From Rotaria sp. Silwood1 (Eukaryota > Rotifera > Eurotatoria > Philodinida > Philodinidae), in NCBI GenBank assembly GCA_905250075.1, contig CAJNOP010000077.1, positions 744,596 through 808,595 of the forward strand: 64,000 nt of DNA, given 5' to 3'. Below the pieces are notes generated by a model. That model made no database searches and was not told the DNA's origin. It saw nothing but the letters and a program-made list of their open reading frames with translations. The position numbers and the translations under genes are program-made. Below, piece by piece: positions 1-12,789 of the stretch (within the stretch, counting starts at the first letter, position 1; each line of letters opens with the position of its first letter).

Positions 1-659
1 ATTATTTTCTATCTCTTTTGTTTATAGTACATAGTTAAAATTCTAATGGGAAGTATAGACAGTTGGTTTGATAATTGGGATGAAAAACAATAAGAACAGA
101 TTATTATAGATGAACTGATAGAGCAGTATATGGTTCAATATGGTAATGACAGTTCGAAATATTCATATTCTTAAAAGACTTTCGAATAGTAATCTCGAAT
201 TATTTTGATTTTGAACAGAACTTATTTGCATACTCTCGATAGCCTTTAATATTATCGCGTAAAATATCTTGCTTGAATATGTTTTGTTTTTTCTACAGAA
301 ATAAAGTAAACTTGTTGAATTGATGCACTATGATATTAATAATAGAACAGAAACTGTCCAGCGTGAGATTGTTGGTGTCGATAACAAAGAAAAGAAGATC
401 CACACATTCTACATATATTATTGTTTTTTTTTTTTAAATAGAAGTACTCATATTCATTACATATAACAGATTAAAACAGTTTTTCAATGCCTAGTATGAA
501 TATTTAGATAGAAAATGAAAAGTTTCATTGATCTGTATCAAGTTTGAGTATTCAACAATTTAGATTTCAAAAAATGCTATGTATTTTAGGCAACCATAAT
601 TTCATCTACAAATTCATTGTATGATTTATTTTACACATGGAAATATTCTGTTATACCCA

Positions 660-2312
660 TCAAAAAAAAAATTTATAAAAGTTGGCGTTCAAACGCCAAC
701 TTTTAGTAAGAAAACGCATTTCTCACCCCAACGAACGCTATCAAAAACATCATTAGAACGCGTTTAATATCATGCATTCTAATGAGTTTTTTGTATGTAT
801 TTAAATATGTTTTTCAAGTAAAAAACGAAATCTTCTTAAACAAACGTGCTAAAACGCGTTTCTTTTGATGTTTTTTCTTGAAAAGTTCGTTTTTTATAAA
901 CGCGTTGAAACGCTATCTTCTTAATGCGTTTTTCCTAGAGAAAACGGATATTCTTGAGATGCGTTGAAACGATTGATTGAATTTACGTCATTTGAGTAAG
1001 AGCTTGGTTTTATAGAATAAGAATCTAGTCCAAGTAGAACAAATATCAAATGAAACCAAATGCAAACGTGTTAGAGTCAGATATTACTGTTCATTAGATC
1101 AACTGGTTTATATATAATAAAAGAGAATATATTCGAATTATATTCAATGAGCAGATATATTTTTTTTTTAAATAATAACTGTAGACTAACAAAAGCATAT
1201 TCTTTAACTAGACTCAGTCAATATTGGATAACGAATAAAGATAAGTTGATTTTCAAATTGATAGTAAGATACTTTTTTCAATAACATTGTTTGTATTAAT
1301 ATGGATATGATGATCAAAACTGATTATTCTATTTTCAATATTATCGCACAGGTACGAAAGACCATATACAATATTCCGGTCATAATCCTGATAGACTTTG
1401 TTACAAAACGGTTTTATATATATATATTACTGAATCCCTCTACATCTTAAACAAGATAGCTTCTACTTCAGTATAAAAGATTAACTCGACTCTCTTCGTA
1501 TGACAGTGATTAAATTGAGAAAGAATAAAGTGATAGTGCCTATATGCCCATTACCATTTCGGTCTACTTTAATACAATACAATCGTTTCTTTTTCTTTTC
1601 AAGAGTCTTCTCGTAGAGTCCGTCGATGAATGTTGGATGCAGCGTTTTTAATAGGATTTCGAAGAACAGTGTACGCATACACTTTGCTAAGCCAAAAATT
1701 TTATTTTCAGAGTGTACTTCATAGGAAAACAAAGTGTATTCTAAAAAAACAGAGTGTACGTACACTTTGCTCTGCTGGTGTACACTAATCATTAAAAACA
1801 CTGATTCGCACTACTCTATTTGCATTTCTCGATAACTTAACTCTCTAGATTTTCGAAATTTTTCCTACACTATTGTCGCTATGGTGCAAGTCTAAATACT
1901 TAACTTACTCTAATATATCTCGTCCTATTTAGTTTTATAATGAAATCTTGCGTGAAGTTATTGTAGGTGTTGATAATGCAGGATTCATTTCTTACTTGTG
2001 GTTAGTATTTTTTTTGACAAAAGAAGGTATTCGAGCATGTAGGGTATTTCGACTTCTTGCACTATGACAGCGATACTTCTTTGGAAAAATCTCATAAATC
2101 TGGAGAATGCAGTTATTGAGAAATGTTAAGTAGAGTGATGTGAATGAATGAAATACATATTTAAGGTAAAATATGTTAAACAACTGATGCTGAGAAGAAG
2201 GAAAGAAAATTACAATTTAAACGCGTTAATATCGAAAGGAGTAGTGTTTTACATGGATAAACGTGCCGTAGTGAACGCGTTGGAACGCAAACTTAAAAAA
2301 TTTTTTTTTTCG
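660..2312. repeat. AACGCGTT-rich patch, possible decayed inverted-repeat element
   Basis: The 8-mer AACGCGTT and near variants recur at about 755-970 and again at about 2220-2290, but I see little of it between. The left margin (an A run, then ATTTATAAAAGTTGGCGTTC) resembles the reverse complement of the right margin (an A run, then TTTTTTAAGTTTGCGTTC). This would fit an old transposon of about 1.65 kb with inverted ends. I see no coding remnant and no clear target duplication, so the boundaries are tentative. Confidence 0.3.
677..704. repeat. Perfect 13-bp-stem palindrome
   Basis: AAAAGTTGGCGTT is followed, after a 2-nt spacer, by its exact reverse complement. It lies at the left margin of the AACGCGTT-rich patch and may be the end structure of that element. 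Confidence 0.7.
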
Positions 2313-5300
2313 TGAGTATATTCTGCTTCGTAACATAGAGAATATTCAATTTCATAGGTTTTGAGTCGCGACGAAAATACAGTCATGAAATGATCCTGTG
2401 TTCAATGAAAAATGTTCATTCTACAAACATTATGCATATCTTTTTCTCATGTAAAACTGTTTATTCTGTATAAAGTTTGACTAATTATTTAAATATAACA
2501 TCTGGTTCTCATATATGACCTACTTCCTTAGTGTCTTTCTGGAGGATTCAGTAAAAAGATAATAAATAAAAATACGTCTCAAAATAGATATAATAAAACA
2601 ATCTCTCTGTATATTAACAACAGTAATTACATCATGTGTCTTATATGAATCTTGAAAATGTTCTACTAACAGTTTTTCTTACAAGGAAAAAAATGTCATC
2701 TAATATTGAATCATTTAATATGTTTGCATGAATGCTTAAACCTCAGATAACTATATTCAATAAGAGAGTATTTTTAGTCTGTATATCAATCAACTTTTAT
2801 GAGAGAACTTATACAGAATATGATTTGAAAGACTCAGAACAATGTCAAAAGTTGAACATGATCGTAAAATTTCATTTTCTGATTTATTGAAAATGTTTTG
2901 AAAATAATTAAGATTATATTCGTAATCAGCACCATCGATTCTATATTTTACTTAAAAATTAGACAATCGATTTTTTTTGGGTAAACGATGGGAACGATAC
3001 AGGTTTAAAAAACCACGTTACCAATCCAAGGTGAATAACTATATATATCCATGTTATAGTCATGAAATTTTATTTCAAATTTTGTTTTTGAGAAGAAAAA
3101 TTACCTCATTGACTTTTGTCTTTTATTTGTACTTATTTAAAACTAATAAATTCACTAGATATAAATAAAATACATGTAATGTGACATTAAGAATTCAAAT
3201 TTCAAATACGCCATCATCAATCATCAAGTTGATTTAATATAACACTACTACATCAAGTTTGTAATTACTTTATTTCTCCTTTATCATCATGAAACATAAA
3301 GAGAAAATCGTATTGTGAATAGTAATTTGAACGACATAATTAAATTATTTCTAGTATACTCTCAATATTCTGTACTTGAATAAAAAAAAACTCTCTGAAT
3401 AATATGATTCAATGTAAATGTATCTTTGTTATCTATCAATAGATCATTTTAAACGTCGAAAATAACATTTTAACATGAGTATTCGAAAATTTAAAAATGT
3501 GGAGTATGCTTTTTATTTAATAATATAATAGAAACATTGAAATATTACATGATAGAATGAATATTTCAATTTTTGAAAACAGAAAAACACATAGTTTAGC
3601 AATGATTATCAATGTAACACTGTACATAACAACAATCCCGGGGGATAATAGTTGATGATTTTAATCAACTAAAATTCACATTTGAAAAGGCTAAATTCAT
3701 ACATTTTCACTTTTAGTGAAGAAGTCATTGAATTATTTCATTCTATTATTACGCATCACTTTAATCTCATTCGATCAAAACTAAAAGATTATTGAATTCA
3801 TGAAATAAATAATAAATCTAGTATATTTGCATTTTATATATTTGAAAAAGTAAATATTTTTCGTATGTGAAAAATTTCTAGTGGTATTAGAAATTTTGTT
3901 TCGAATAAAAAATAATCCATATACAAACAGTATCGTCTAAGTAATTATTTTCTAAAATAAAAAAAAAGCTTCGTTTTTATTAAAAAATCATTCGTTTGTG
4001 GCGTGACTTCATAAAATCAAAACACGTATATTTTGAAATAATAAACTTTCTTGAAGCTAATATTCATTTATTACATGTACGTTAAGTTACTCGACATACT
4101 CTTCAGAAATCAGCGCTAAAGAACTTTTTCAGAAGCATTATCAAAATACGATGTTGCGTTAGTGACATGATCGAATACAAATATGCAAATGAAAAAAATG
4201 TTCTTATAACCGAATGAGTAGTTCAAAAGCGATTTCAAACGGTACAAATCCTTCTTCAAAGTCTCTAGAAAACCAGTTTTTAAAAAGAAGTTTTTTGGCG
4301 TTCGACTTTACGACAAAATTTACCGTACATGAGGTTCATGCCCTGAAGTTTGTCTAAAAATTTTCGGATTTTTTTCGTATTGTGAGAGAGATATTCGTTA
4401 ATTACTGTTTCAATTATAATTAGCTAAAAGAGCTAATCATTTTAGATCTGCAACAGGAGTATATAAATTACTAACATCTATTCTTGATCCATTGAATTAG
4501 CCCAAAGCACACTAAATAGGTTGTGATCGTCAATGTGAATGGTCATCCACTTCAGTCATACTAACAACGTCAGGTCGTGACTATTGAACTTGACACAGAT
4601 TTTTTGATTGACAATAGAAAATTAGAATAGTTTATCGAAACACAAAAGAAAAAATATCGTTTAGAATATATTCATGTGTTGCACACATATTATGATGATT
4701 TAGTTGATTTAAAAAAAAAACTGATTTGTTTTTAGTAACTATTGCGTTGTCTTTATTCGGTCGTTTAATTTTTCTTATTTCAACAACAAGAAATTTAGCA
4801 AAACGAAACCTGCAGAGTATTCAATAAAAAACAACTTCTTATACATATGCTGCCTTGAAAGAATCTCTCATGTATATATTCAAAAGATGAGAGATATGCA
4901 GAACGAATGACAAGAATTTAAAAAAGAAAACAGAAAAAACTATGAAAGTGCCCGTGTGAAACTGTGAGTGAAGCAAAGGTTGTGGTATCCTTACAAACGT
5001 TGCAAGCCCTAGACTATACATTTCTGTGTACAGTTCTTTTATTATATTAATGTCAATGAAAAATAAACTTGGTATCTCATTTATAGGAAAACTTCTTCCA
5101 GCTTTTATATTGGCTCCCCAATATTTCACACTTACACAGTCCATGTTGGATGCAATTCTTCTTTGACTGTTCGTCATACCATAGCCTTCAGAACAGTTTC
5201 CAAACAGAATATATCTAGTAATTCTTCGAGCCATAAAACACACTTTTCAGAAATTCAAATTTTTGTCTTGACGCATTTTAACACACTTCACACATCTGAG

Positions 5301-7543
5301 ACAATTAGCGTTGTTACAGATAGTTTTATCCTACCAATACATACATATTATACAGAATTTGAAAGTGAAGATCAGTGTATAAGAATATAAAAGTGTCGGA
5401 GTGAATTTGCTCTTCAAGTTCATCATTGCATACATATCATCTACTAGAATTGCAAGGTCTACTGTCTTATACAAATTTAATGTTGGAAACTCTTTCTAAA
5501 AAATATCTCAATTCAAGCACTTCGACAGTCGCTTCTATAAACCTTTATAAGGGTAAATAAGAGTTACTCTTCACTTACCTCCTCTTTTTTTGTGTGACTA
5601 TTATGTAAATGTGTGTTGGTAGTGATGTAGATACAAGTGAAGTGATGAAATGGCTCACTAAAATCATTTTCGAGGATAACGATAGACCTATTCTTCTAAT
5701 CCATCAAACTCTATCATCTACACCTCTAACATTCATGTATTCATGAATGATTTCACTGTGTTATGCTTCTGATGGGAGCTGTTTGAATACAAAGTTCATC
5801 TTGAGAAATGAATTTTTGCTGCCTATGTTACTGACAGTCTATTAGAAGTTTCATTGTCTTAATTTCAAGATAGAGAGAATTATATTTGTCCTTGTCGTGC
5901 GAGTTCTAAAAAATAGAAATGTAAATGAGTTGGATGACTATCGTAAAAAGCCATTTCGATCAATCCGGAGCAATGCAATTATTATTCTCTTTCAATTCAT
6001 AGATGTCAATCAACAAGTGACAACTGCGTTCCTATGTTTTTCTAATTCGTAAACACAGTATAGAATTCTATCTTGTATGCAAATAATTAGTAATTTTTCT
6101 GTTGATCAACAAATTCTTAATTAGTTTGTAGTATTAAGATATTTGTCTCTAAAACAATATCAGAATTTTACTTAAAAGGATGTTGCTTTGAAATAGGAAA
6201 TAAACTGAACAATGATAACAATATCAAACCATAGATGTTTTTTCCTAACACAACTGTGAAAAGTTATCTTTTCCACTATAGACGAGCTAATTACATTTAA
6301 AAAGGCTCAAGAATTAAGCTGACAAAAAGAGGACTATGAGTCTTCAAAAGATGAAAGAAAAAATTAAAACTTTTTAATTCAAGAAACTTGAATTTTTATT
6401 ATTTATATTTGTTTATGAAATAAATACTCTTAGCATGAAATTATGAACAAGTTTGAACATATAAAACGTTCACAAGATTTCTTTGACTACTATATAGAAA
6501 TTTGAATAAACGATGTATTTATTTCGAAGAGAACTATGGCATTATTACATTTTCAATAGTCCTACAATCAATAACAGATTGGAAGTCTGACACTATCGAC
6601 TTAATGAAATTATTGCTATCTCTAATTCAAATTTATATGCGTTTATTGATGAATTAAAAAAACGATTATGCATTCAGCATAGCTACGATGAAAAAACTTG
6701 ATAAAGATGTGAACAAGCCTTCAAGAAACCAACGAATAAAAAATACCACCAAATATTCTGTTGTCATTAACTTATAAACTATTGAATTATATTCTCATGT
6801 TTATTATTACCATTAATTTCTCTAATAAAATGTACCTGAATAAAAAGTATCGATGAAACAGAGCTAAACCTACTCAGACACTTGAGATACTCCGACACTT
6901 GAAGTACTCAGACACTTGAAAAGTGAGAAAAAAATTGCATTGTAATGATGAGATGAACATAAAAGTTAATCTACTTAAAATTTAATGATTAAAACGAACA
7001 TTTTCATTAATTTTATTCCATGATTTTGATTAAAAATCCAATTCATTACGTTTGTATTATTAAAATGTCGTTTTTAATCAATAAATTTAAAGTAAATTAA
7101 TTTTTATGTCTGTTTTATCATTCGAAAAGTTTTCTTTCTTTGTATTTTTAATATTAACTTCACAAAAGACATAACTTCTTTTTTTTTTCTTTTAATTCAA
7201 TTGGTAAGTAAATAAGCAGTTGATGATTTTTTTGCTGTCTTTCAATTTGACCAACATAAACAATGCTATAATGTTTTTTTTTCAACATGAGATTTTTTAT
7301 ATTCATCACTACAATTGCTTGAAAAATTTCTCTTTGTATTCACTTCAACATACAATTGTAAAGCAATAGACTTGATTGGTTTCTTGTTATGGTCTTTCAA
7401 TAAAAAAAAATCCAACAATATTTTATTTGATTTTTATTGACTTTCATTCGCTAGTAAAGAAATCAAACTATAAAATGCATGCAATTCTCTCTTTTTAATA
7501 GAACATACGCAATTTGGCATTCACGTATCGAGATTTCTTTCGA

Positions 7544-10500
7544 ATGGCAACAGGAACTCATCGAAAAGTAACTGTAGCTCGTATCAGCAGGCATCTTTTA
7601 CCCGTAGATATCTATTAATATTTTTTGAAATTGTATACTAAGAAAATTTCTCTATTTTAGCAAAAGCGCGTATCTGACTATGCAGAAAATACTAGTCACA
7701 CGTTGGTTCATGCACAAAAAAGAGGCCCATCATTTATTATCAAGAAAACAACGATTGAGCCCACCTATGATCAAATGAGACAGAATCAACAATTCAATAA
7801 CCAGAACAGACCAAGTTATCCATCGGTTCATATGCAAACAAGAGGTCAATCACAAAAATACAATGCAAACCAAATTAGTTCTTCAAGCAACCTGCACAAT
7901 CTGGACGGAATACTTGCATATGCAGGAGAACGTACCACTTCAATCAAAGTAATGAATTGTTTGAAAAACTTTTTAGTATTGGATAAAGACATCGATGAGA
8001 CGCATATACTAACTTGAAGATATCTGAAGAACAGGTTAAAAAATTGTAGTTAAGAGCTGTATTGTTACATTGTTAAAGTCCATGAGAGAAACAGATAGTT
8101 ATTTTTTTGGTCTTAGAAGGCATTGCAACTTATACACGATCAATCCTATCGAAAAGGACATCACAGATTTCACTGAAACTTCGCTTATGTGTAGCTGCAA
8201 GTAAGATGTGAACATGATGTGTAAAGGTGGGAAGGGGAAGGAGTGTTATGTGCTTGATGCTTAAAGTTAAGTTGAAACTTTCACACCCATATTAACGTCT
8301 ACAGTAACCAACCCGTCGAAACTGACATCCATACCCACGCCCTTCAGTTTTTAATTGGGGATGTACTCAGGCTAAGTTTCATTAAAATCCGTGACACTAA
8401 TGAGGCAGAGGTAATCGCTCATATTTGTTATATTTGTTATATTTGTTTTGACTTTTTATGTTTTACAGTCAAAAGACATTGATCTATCATTGAAAAGTAA
8501 TCGTTTGGAATCAAGTTTCAGCAAAAGTTCATTGGCATTGGTACAGAAACGTAACTTTGTTTGATCCTATGAGATAATTCTATGGAATTTACATCTTTAG
8601 ATTACAACACTAGGAGATCAATACGAAGACAAAGAAAAAAAGAGACGGCGCCGAAGGTAAGTTTTTTTATTTTGTCAAAATTTATTCAAGCTAAATATAA
8701 ATTGATGATTATGAAGACGACCCATGTTCATGATGACGCACCGATGTTGTTACATCTTGATAGCTGCTATTTTTGGTACGATCTTGCTTGCAGGTTTGAT
8801 AGCGGCTATCATCATTGGTACGTAGTAGAAAATTAAAAAAGCACTTTTATCTTAAAGTTTTCTGCACAAAGTTTGTTAATTTTTCATTGATGATCATGAA
8901 GATTATGATGAGAAATGAATTGATCTTCTATTTTATTTCTCACAATATGTTGATAAAAACTGTCGGTGTCTATCATGTACATCAAAGAAACCATGCTCGA
9001 CTGGCCAGCATATCCCACACTGTAAAATGTCAGCGAGATTTAATTTCGAAATTCTTAGTATCTGTTGAATCGTGAAATGCACTGTATACATCGATCACAT
9101 AATTAATTTTATTACTAGTAATAGTCATACGCGATCGAGAAGTAAATTTAATCATTTATAATTGTAAAAGGATTATTTACGTAGAAGACTCATTACGATA
9201 AACTAATAGAATTAGGAAAAGATTGGGAAACAGATATGAAAAAGGCCTTTACTACTAGACTTGTGTTAATGCTTATCAAAACGTTTCCAAATAAAGCCAA
9301 TAAATAATCTTATAACTATTTAGGTGTTGTGCCTATTTTTTTTCTCATCGTTGCAAAAAGAATAAAGTGTATGGGAACTGTTTTCTGATGAATCCAACGG
9401 GAAGCGAATGAATTCACCGTTTGAAAATCAAAAAAAGTTTTCGATTAGGTGAATATTGAACATTTTTCTCGTCTATGAATAAGCATTTTTCAATATAACT
9501 CATTGTCGAGCTCGAGGCATCCTAAGTCCCAAGATTTCGATCAATAAATCTAGCAAGTATTACAGAATGTGTATCGGTTTATTCAAGTCTAATACTGTGC
9601 ATTGCAATAAAAGTACAATTGACTACAAAAAAGTAGTTCTTAGCAGCATACCGTGAAGAAAACAAACAGATCAAATTAATAGAATTTCTTTCATGTTTCA
9701 TTAGCTACACAAAATACTGTTTCAACCACAACTGTAACTACATGTAAGTAGATATTGACATTCAATCATAACAAAAAAGAAAACAACCAGTATGAAATTT
9801 TTAGCCACCAGTACAACTGCGACCACAACGACGACAACAACCACAACAACAACTACTACAACAACCACAACAACAACTACTACAACAACTACAACAACAA
9901 CTACTACAACAACCACAACGACCACTACAGCCTGTGACATATGTTAGTTAATATGCATTAGATTATTGCGTATAAAAAAAAGTATGAACTATCGCTTTAG
10001 GTACTACTAATTATTCTTGGAATCGAACAGGCATAATTGTGGCCGATACTAGTTCTAATCCAATTTCGGATCCAAGATGTGTTTATTTTCAAGGAAGCGA
10101 TACAATTTATCTTTGTGGTCACCAGGTTGGATATATTGAAAAATGGGTCGTAAATGCAGCTAGTCGAACTGTAGTAACCAGCAATACTGTAGATCATACT
10201 GATTATGTTAGTTTTGACAAATATGGAACTATGTATAGCAACAATCATGCAAGTGATTTTGTGCAAAGTTTTGTGTCCAATTCTTTAAGCGGAACTATCA
10301 TTGCTGGAAGTGGTTCATCTATAAGTGGTTCTCTCAATCATCCAACAGGTACTGCTGTCAACGAGAATCTCACGCTTTACATCGCTGATCGAGACAATGA
10401 TCGAATAGTAAAACTCGATAAGAATGCAACTAGCATTGTTACTGTAATTAATACCAATGGCGTCATTTCGAAACCTTCTGCACTTTTACTTAAGTCCTCC

Positions 10501-10827
10501 TCATCGGATCAAATATATATTAGCGACGAAGGTGGTCAAGGTGTATATTTGTGGACATTTGGTGCAACGAATCCGAATAAAACGCTGACTAGTGTCAATT
10601 GTAATAGCACTCTTGATAAACCAAGAGGGATCAAATTGGACACGGATGGTAATTTGTACGTTGCTGATCAAGACAACAAGCGTGTAGTCATGTTTTGCGT
10701 CAACTCAACCGAAGGCAATGTTATATTAAGTTTTAATGACAAACCAATGGACATTGCTTTAGATCCTAGTCGGAATCTATATGTATTATTGGATAATGGC
10801 ATATTATACAAACATCAATTACTATAA
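7544..10827 (+). CDS. Single-pass membrane protein with Thr-rich stalk and NHL-repeat propeller
   Basis: Eight exons fit with GT-AG borders and unbroken phase: 7544-7603, 7661-7948, 8469-8540, 8601-8656, 8717-8817, 9705-9743, 9805-9942 and 10001-10827. They encode 526 residues. Residues 1-158 are hydrophilic and end in KEKKRRRRR. Residues 170-192 form a membrane span with the basic side inside, so a type II topology is likely. Residues 193-252 are a stalk made mostly of threonine. Residues 253-526 carry NHL units (LYIADRDNDRIVKL, NLYVADQDNKRVVMF), expected to fold as an extracellular beta-propeller binding an unknown ligand. The cytosolic part matches no family I know. The exon 5 acceptor (8716) was chosen because it keeps the phase and gives RCCYILIAAIFG leading into the span, and because the paralogue matches it. 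Ligand and signalling role are unknown. Confidence 0.87.
9815..9930 (+). repeat. ACA/ACC triplet tract coding a poly-Thr stalk
   Basis: About 115 bp of ACA, ACC and ACT codons inside exon 7 of the NHL gene. The paralogous exon at 20023-20074 is much shorter, so stalk length probably varies by triplet expansion and contraction. The long poly-valine frame on the opposite strand is only a shadow of this tract. Confidence 0.85.
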
Positions 10828-12299
10828 ATAAACTTTGTACCATTTTTCTAATACAAACGAATATGAACTACTATGAGTGCACATTTGTGTGAATTGTTTT
10901 TGTGTTTTATATCACGATAATTATAATAAAGAGTTCAGTTCAATGTCAGACTATTAGATAGACTCAACTCACAGAAGAAAGCCCTATTTTTTTAACCAAT
11001 GTTTATAATAAAGATATTTTTTCTCATGTTGATCAAGCACAATAAAAACATGAGCGTATTTTTACAGCATTTGTTTTATTGCTCGTCAGCGTTTGACAAT
11101 AACAAAAAGTATGTGATTTTGTTTTGATATTAGTTCCTAGAAAAACTTCGAAAAGTCTTCGCAGATATATGAACATGCAGTTTTGTCTTTGCTCAGGGTA
11201 CTACCTGTAACATTTTCGTGTTATTATTCTAGAAGGACTTTCACAATTTGAATTATCATCCCCAAGGTAGTCCCAAAAAAAGAGTTACAAATACTAGTAT
11301 AAGGCAATTTCTGAAAAGGTATGAGTAGCATGTTAACTTTAGGTTGATTGCTTCTGATTAGAGAATTGTTTCAATCATTGAAGAGCTCATTTGCTTGAAT
11401 TTATGAGCTGAAGCTGTCATAAGCCCTGATGCCAAGCAACTGTAAAAATTTGTAAATTGTAGGTAAGTTTAGAATTTAAATGAGATTGTAATAGAGTTTT
11501 GTAATAAAAGATATCATGAGTGATATAAACAAAAGCATTTTTTACTGTTAATATTTTAAGTTTACTTGATAAAAAGATATCTTCGAATTGTTATTTTATA
11601 GATAAACAATAACAAGTTGTTCGATAGAATACTTATATCAACAATACTCTTTTTATTTGTGCAACATACAGAAATAGAATCATTGATGAAAATTTTTTTT
11701 AAATGTTGTTTTGTTTTGTTTTGTATGTATTCAGATGATTAAGAAATTGATGTGTGCAGTTTTTAAAAAGAAGGGCGAATTGCACCACATATGTATCTTA
11801 TTATGATGATATTAGAGTATAATGAATGCTTGTAAGCACTATTCAAATTAAAAGTTCAATTTGTAATCCAAATACTATAATCGATAGTATATGATGCATA
11901 ATCATTCTTGATAAATATTTTAATGACAGAGTAGAAGAGAAAAGTTCATAGCAAACATTCAAATTTTTTATTTTCAATGCGTAATATGATTTTATTTTGT
12001 GAAATCTTCTCTAAATCAATTACTTCGTTTCGTTGATAAAGCTTTATTTCAATTATATTTTTTTCTAAGACAATTTTTTTAAAAATTAATTGGCGAATTT
12101 CAAACTCAACGAAGTTCTTATGTCAATTGTGAAATATATAAAAAGAAGTAAAATCGCCGAAACAAAGCTGTTCTCATTTTTTTCAATCGTCAACATTCGT
12201 ATCTTGCAACTGAGTCGGGTATCTCGCAGTCGATTGGGTCATACATATATAAGATTCTGACGTATTAAAATATTATTATTTTTGAAAACTGCTATATAT

Positions 12300-12326
12300 A
12301 CAGTAGTGCTCAAAATTATTCATACA
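12300..12326 (+). other. Possible Tc1/mariner-type terminal end
   Basis: A TA dinucleotide is followed by CAGTAGTGCTCAAAATTATT, which resembles the terminal inverted repeats of Tc1-like transposons (CAGTGGTGCTCAAAA type, from memory). I found no matching opposite end and no transposase remnant nearby, so this would be a solitary or truncated end. Confidence 0.25.
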
Positions 12327-12680
12327 GCTAACGAATAATGATCCGATGATGATATGTCAGTTCTTATTCAAGGTATAGAGTTGCGCTTTTCAGCAAAATG
12401 TAGCTGAGTACTGATGCGCTGTGTACTAAAAGTTGCAGTTCTATAGATCATGTGTCAATGACATAAAACGAAAAACAGTAAAATTCTAGAGTTTTGATTT
12501 AGTTTAAAGGTACTCATGTAGCCATCGTGTAAAGTAAAATGATGGTAACATCGAGTATTTTGAAAATATATCAGCATGAATAAATCCTATAACCTTCAGT
12601 TTTTTATTAAAAGATGTATCGTGAAATTCTCTACACGATTGACTATGACAACGCCTCATTGAATTGTTGTAATGCTATTT

Positions 12681-12789
12681 TTTAAAGCTAAAATTGAAAC
12701 GCTATGAAATGGTGCAATATCTTATTTTTGTTTGTTTCTGAATAATGGAATACATAACTATTTCGTAGCGTTTCTCTTTTAGCCTTAAA
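12681..12789. repeat. Short inverted-repeat hairpin element
   Basis: Left arm 12681-12713 (TTTAAAGCTAAAATTGAAAC and on) and right arm 12757-12789 are reverse complements apart from about five differences. They are separated by a 43-bp AT-rich loop. The size fits a small MITE or a degenerate foldback. I see no certain target duplication. Confidence 0.6.

Larger units (their letters stand above)
1..5339. other. Gene-poor AT-rich region
   Basis: I find no supportable gene in this stretch. Open frames of 60-134 codons exist (for example minus strand 4839-5243 and 1481-1801), but none matches a family I know, none has a convincing exon structure, and stretches of this size are expected in DNA this rich in A and T. 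The region holds the short palindrome at 677-704 and the AACGCGTT-rich repeat patch at about 660-2312. Around 1665-1790 short units based on AGTGTACG and CACTTTGCT recur three to four times, partly in inverted orientation. Confidence 0.5.
5340..12150. repeat. Tandem segmental duplication, copy 1
   Basis: This block, containing the intact NHL gene, aligns by eye with 13560-22240 over nearly its whole length. Landmarks matched between the copies: about 5620 with 13830 (GTAGTGATGTAGAT), the gene exons, and the downstream blocks near 11150-11340 with 21250-21470 (for example AACTTTAGGTTGAT). The region 5340-7543 upstream of the gene shows no coding frame. Homology extends through the introns and both flanks, so the duplication was of DNA and not by retroposition. 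The outer edges are approximate. Confidence 0.8.

Noticed and set aside
4839..5243. 134-codon minus-strand frame
   Set aside because: No family match, no splice structure, and a hydrophobic Phe/Ile-rich stretch typical of AT-rich noncoding DNA. It also overlaps an equally unsupported plus frame.
8582..9075. Two plus-strand frames (84 and 86 codons) inside the NHL gene
   Set aside because: The exon 4 and membrane-span exon read correctly only in other frames; these frames run through introns.
9722..9940. Minus-strand frame with a long poly-valine run
   Set aside because: It is only the reverse complement of the Thr-codon tract of the NHL gene stalk exon.
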